In this document: positions 61,027 to 64,000 of the stretch, piece after piece
Layout of the letters: each line of letters begins with the position of its first letter
Numbering within the stretch: position 1 is the first letter of the stretch
DNA from: Bacteroides ovatus
GTDB taxonomy: Bacteria > Bacteroidota > Bacteroidia > Bacteroidales > Bacteroidaceae
DNA: 64,000 bases
Assembly: GCF_001314995.1 (NCBI RefSeq)
Contig: NZ_CP012938.1
Span: 5,642,001 to 5,706,000 of the forward strand
Direction of reading: 5' to 3'
Program-made: the position numbers and the translations under genes
Notes under the pieces: generated by a model
What the model was told of the DNA's origin: nothing
Database searches by the model: none
What the model saw: the letters and a program-made list of their open reading frames with translations, nothing else

Positions 61027-63903
61027 TTAGTTAATTTTCGGTTTGAGCTCGTCAGGAGAATCTTTGGTATAAGATTTCACATCTCCCGCCACTTTGGTGA
61101 ATAATGCTTGTATTAGCTCCGGAGCTATCTTGTCTGCCGGACGGAAAGCATCCGAATTCATATAATTCAGGATTGCTTTGTGCATCTGGCGGGCAACGAT
61201 TCGTTTTTCCGGTTGGGAAGTAATGTCCATACTGGTCATCATCAATTTACCGTTCAATACCTTTGCTTCGAACAACATGCCAATTTTCCGGCTGATAAAC
61301 CAGGTATCAATACTTTGAACCGTTGGTTGGAATGTTGCCGGGAAGTCGGTGAATTGCATCACCTGCGCTTTGTTCAGCAGTTCCCACCATTGCAGGTTGC
61401 TATGATACTCGGTAGGGAATTCGCGGAAAAGAGGGTGATATTCATTCAGGAAAATACCGGTTGTGTGCGGCGGACGCATCTTGAACCAGGAAGTATTCCA
61501 GAATACGGGAGTGAAGTATTGTTTGACTTCTTTGCCGTATTGTATCTTTCCGGCAGCCGTAATCAGCACATTTCCTCCGTCCTGCAACACTGCCAATGCT
61601 TTGGCGTCCAAGGTGTCGGTGGTATATACTGTTCCTTGTACCAGTTCCACTTGTGCCGGATATACCCAGAAATCCCAGTCGTTTACGGCATCACAGCCTT
61701 CGATACGTACTTCCAGATTTAGTTTCTGCTGTGTATCGATTCCTTCCAGAGTCATATCTACACTACCCAGAGAATAAAGATTTCCGATGGGAATGTGATG
61801 GGTGCCGACAGTTCCATGAGCATATACTTTTCCGAATTTATCCTTAATGGTATATACTGTTTTTGCACTTTCTAAGGGAGCAGCTCCGAAATGAGATACT
61901 TCAATGTCGGCATGGAATGTTTCATTGTTGGCATATACAAATTTAGGAATACGTGCCAAAGGTACGGTCGGACTGCAAAAGCGTCTGAACTGTTCTGCGT
62001 TGATATATCCTTTTTCTTCAAAGAACACGTCCAGTACACCGACTAATGCAGTTCCCTGGCCGGAATAATCATTGAGAGCCAGCAACTGGAATCCCGCATA
62101 GTCCGGAGTACGCAAGGTCTTTTCAATCTCATGTTTGTAGCAGAGTGCCTGCAATTTGCCCGAAGCCATCATAAAGTCGTGACTCTGGCTTCCCATGTGG
62201 TTATCGTTCAGAATATCCCGGAAGATTTCAAAGTTCTTCGCTTTGTTGACTCCGGTATATTTACGGATCTCATTGAAATTCGGGAATACGCACCATTGAC
62301 CTGTTTCGTGTGATACATACGGTTGTTTCACCGTGTCGATTCTTGCACGATAATCCGATTCACTTTCCGGTTGCGCACCTGCCCAACTAAGTCCGCGTGC
62401 GCCGGCTTTCACATGATACTCATTGTGAGGTTGCCATTGCCAGCTGTTTCCAACGGAGGCTCCTGTGTATACACGACGCGGATCGGTTGCTTTCCAATAA
62501 TCCACGAACTTGCTGACCCATGCCACCCAACGACCGGAAGGTTCATTGCCGCAAGCCAGCATGCAGTAAGAAGCGTAATTCCCATATTCCTTGGTCAGTG
62601 CAATGGTTTCGTCCATCAGGTATTTGTCAATCGGTTGTCCGTTACCCAGTCTCGGACCGTGGTTCGGCCAGCTCGGTCCTTCCGGTTGCAGATAGAAACC
62701 GACCAGATCGGCAGCGATGAAAGCTGCTTCCGGCGGACAGAAAGAGTGGAAGCGCATGTGATTCAGACCATAGTTACGACAAATGCGGAACACCCGTTCC
62801 CAGGAAGCTACATCCATCGGCGCATAGCCTGTCAATGGGAAGTCACAGTTTTCCACCGTACCGCGAAGCATCGTTTTGCGACCATTTACATAGAACCATT
62901 TCCCTTCTATCTTGAAATCACGCATACCGAACTGTACTTGTTGTGTGTCAGTTTGCTTGCCGTTGGTCAATTTTGCCGTCAGTTTATAAAGTGCCGGACT
63001 GAATTCATCCCACGTCAGAAACTCTTTTCCCATCGGAAGTTCCATTTCCACCGGATTATCTCCCGGACGGATGTTGAAACTTTGATGTACGGGAGCCACT
63101 TTGTGCTGAATGTCCGTGTTAAAGCTCGCAGCGGAAAGGGTGATCTCTCCCTTGGTGGAAGAAGCAGACCGTATATTCATGCGAACCAGCGCTTTCTGAT
63201 TGCTTAAATCGGGATATACCTGAATATCTTCTAAATGAACTTTGGGAGTGGCTTGTAATTCGATTCGTCCGACGATACCGTTCCAGTTACCTTGTGTCTG
63301 GTCGGTGATGCTGTGAGAATCTGGACCTACGTTGATTTCTTTGATTCTATTATCGATACGGATGGTAATCAGGTACGTTTTTCCGGGGGTGGTTGCAGCA
63401 GTCAGGTCATAGACATGGGGAACACAAAGACTGTTTTGCATACCAAGCTCCTGCTGATTTACCCATACAGTAGTTTCGATGTGCGGACGTTCCAGAAAAA
63501 GAGTGATTCTTTCTCCTTTCCAGTCAGCCGGAATTGTCACTTTCTTTTGATACCAGGCCACACCTACATAATGTTTGTCGGGAGTCAGAAAGAAGGGTAG
63601 CTTTACTTGTCCCTCTATCCTGTATTTTTCCATATATGGGTTGAAGTAGTAAGAACTGTCGTAGAGGCTTCCGGTCCATTGGGTACGGACGGTCACTTCA
63701 TCTCCTTTCAATTTTTCGGGCATGGAGCCGGGTAGGTTGATAGAATCGTCGAGGGATTTTTTGAACCATTGTTCCTTGACGCCGGTATCTTCCCGGTCTA
63801 TCTGGAAATTCCATTTGCCGGATAAACTGAAAGAGTGATTTTGTCCCGCTACGGTCAGTATGGAGATAAATACGATAGCAATACTTACTAAAAGTCGTTT
63901 CAT
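61027..63903 (-). CDS. GH2 beta-galactosidase/glucuronidase-type enzyme
   Basis: This 958-residue secreted enzyme begins at the ATG at 63903, which opens signal peptide MKRLLVSIAIVFISILTVAG; an upstream in-frame ATG (63930) is less fitting. The sugar-binding domain includes VTIPADWKGERITLFLERPH and TTVWVNQQELGMQNSL. The barrel has LNHMRFHSFCPPEAAFIAAD, the acid/base Glu in ACGNEPSGRW (about 450) and the nucleophile Glu in YVSHETGQWCVFP (about 531). Extra C-terminal domains cover about 660-958. GH2 members in RG-I loci remove beta-galactose side chains or unsaturated sugar ends; which applies is uncertain. It is the first gene of the leftward operon in this window. Confidence 0.93.
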   Translation of the reverse strand: MKRLLVSIAIVFISILTVAGQNHSFSLSGKWNFQIDREDTGVKEQWFKKSLDDSINLPGSMPEKLKGDEVTVRTQWTGSLYDSSYYFNPYMEKYRIEGQVKLPFFLTPDKHYVGVAWYQKKVTIPADWKGERITLFLERPHIETTVWVNQQELGMQNSLCVPHVYDLTAATTPGKTYLITIRIDNRIKEINVGPDSHSITDQTQGNWNGIVGRIELQATPKVHLEDIQVYPDLSNQKALVRMNIRSASSTKGEITLSAASFNTDIQHKVAPVHQSFNIRPGDNPVEMELPMGKEFLTWDEFSPALYKLTAKLTNGKQTDTQQVQFGMRDFKIEGKWFYVNGRKTMLRGTVENCDFPLTGYAPMDVASWERVFRICRNYGLNHMRFHSFCPPEAAFIAADLVGFYLQPEGPSWPNHGPRLGNGQPIDKYLMDETIALTKEYGNYASYCMLACGNEPSGRWVAWVSKFVDYWKATDPRRVYTGASVGNSWQWQPHNEYHVKAGARGLSWAGAQPESESDYRARIDTVKQPYVSHETGQWCVFPNFNEIRKYTGVNKAKNFEIFRDILNDNHMGSQSHDFMMASGKLQALCYKHEIEKTLRTPDYAGFQLLALNDYSGQGTALVGVLDVFFEEKGYINAEQFRRFCSPTVPLARIPKFVYANNETFHADIEVSHFGAAPLESAKTVYTIKDKFGKVYAHGTVGTHHIPIGNLYSLGSVDMTLEGIDTQQKLNLEVRIEGCDAVNDWDFWVYPAQVELVQGTVYTTDTLDAKALAVLQDGGNVLITAAGKIQYGKEVKQYFTPVFWNTSWFKMRPPHTTGIFLNEYHPLFREFPTEYHSNLQWWELLNKAQVMQFTDFPATFQPTVQSIDTWFISRKIGMLFEAKVLNGKLMMTSMDITSQPEKRIVARQMHKAILNYMNSDAFRPADKIAPELIQALFTKVAGDVKSYTKDSPDELKPKIN

Positions 63904-64000
63904 GATATATAGAGTTGATATGTTTTTCATTCTTTTTAAAATCTGCCGCTAAAGTAGAGCTTTTTAAGGGTTTAGTAAATAGAAAGATGTACAGATACAT
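63904..64000 (-). promoter_or_regulatory. Upstream region of the RG-I operon (right window edge)
   Basis: The minus strand contains TACTTTAG near 63949-63956, a one-mismatch -7 box, about 45 bp before the GH2 start. The rest runs to the window edge and no gene is visible in it. Confidence 0.35.

Noticed and set aside
63698..64000. Minus-strand frame at the right edge overlapping the GH2 start
   Set aside because: It overlaps the GH2 signal peptide and N-domain in another frame and has low-complexity sequence; not a real gene.

Overview
The window looks like a chromosomal segment of a human-gut Bacteroides close to B. thetaiotaomicron. The evidence is the paired SusC/SusD genes, lipoprotein glycan hydrolases, a giant hybrid two-component sensor, Bacteroides-type -7 boxes (TAnnTTTG) with few strong Shine-Dalgarno sites, and a HAD phosphatase at 49202-49987 that I recognise as an orthologue of the B. 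theta hexose phosphatase BT4131 (from memory). Two polysaccharide-utilisation loci (PULs) for pectin are separated by a block of housekeeping genes.

Region 1 (1-26607) is a homogalacturonan-type PUL. A SusC/SusD pair is transcribed leftward (SusD is cut by the window edge). Rightward come a LiaF-like membrane protein with a membrane-bound LytTR regulator, a stand-alone PL1 pectate lyase with its own promoter and terminator, and a nine-gene operon: FimB-like lipoprotein, beta-helix lipoprotein, BACON-PL1 lyase, SusC, SusD, two more beta-helix lipoproteins, CE8 pectin methylesterase and GH28 polygalacturonase. Together these would capture pectin at the surface, de-esterify it, cut it by elimination and hydrolysis, and import the oligosaccharides.

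Region 2 (26608-38208) holds a repeat-dense intergenic element, a GH3 and a GH43 enzyme transcribed divergently, a small methyltransferase that looks acquired, a hybrid two-component system (HTCS) that probably senses a pectin or arabinan/xylan oligosaccharide, and a possible small RNA. Region 3 (38209-53013) is mostly core metabolism and maintenance: radical SAM protein, flavodiiron protein, nagB, an unusual three-module esterase, YciO/Sua5-type protein, AsmA, a Pif1-TPR helicase, HAD phosphatase, a decayed regulator fragment, a lipoprotein and a C-S lyase-type aminotransferase.

Region 4 (53360-63903) is a leftward operon for rhamnogalacturonan I: GH2, CE12 acetylesterase, GH28, a small secreted protein, GH28 and GH106 rhamnosidase, several joined by ATGA overlaps. 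It probably continues a larger RG-I PUL to the right of the window.

The least explained structure is a pair of non-coding arrays, both built on a strict 22-bp period (two helical turns) with palindromic cores. Both sit between convergent gene ends (26630-27259 and 53128-53325). The first is also enclosed in a symmetric set of TGACAATA motifs, including a perfect 33-bp inverted repeat.
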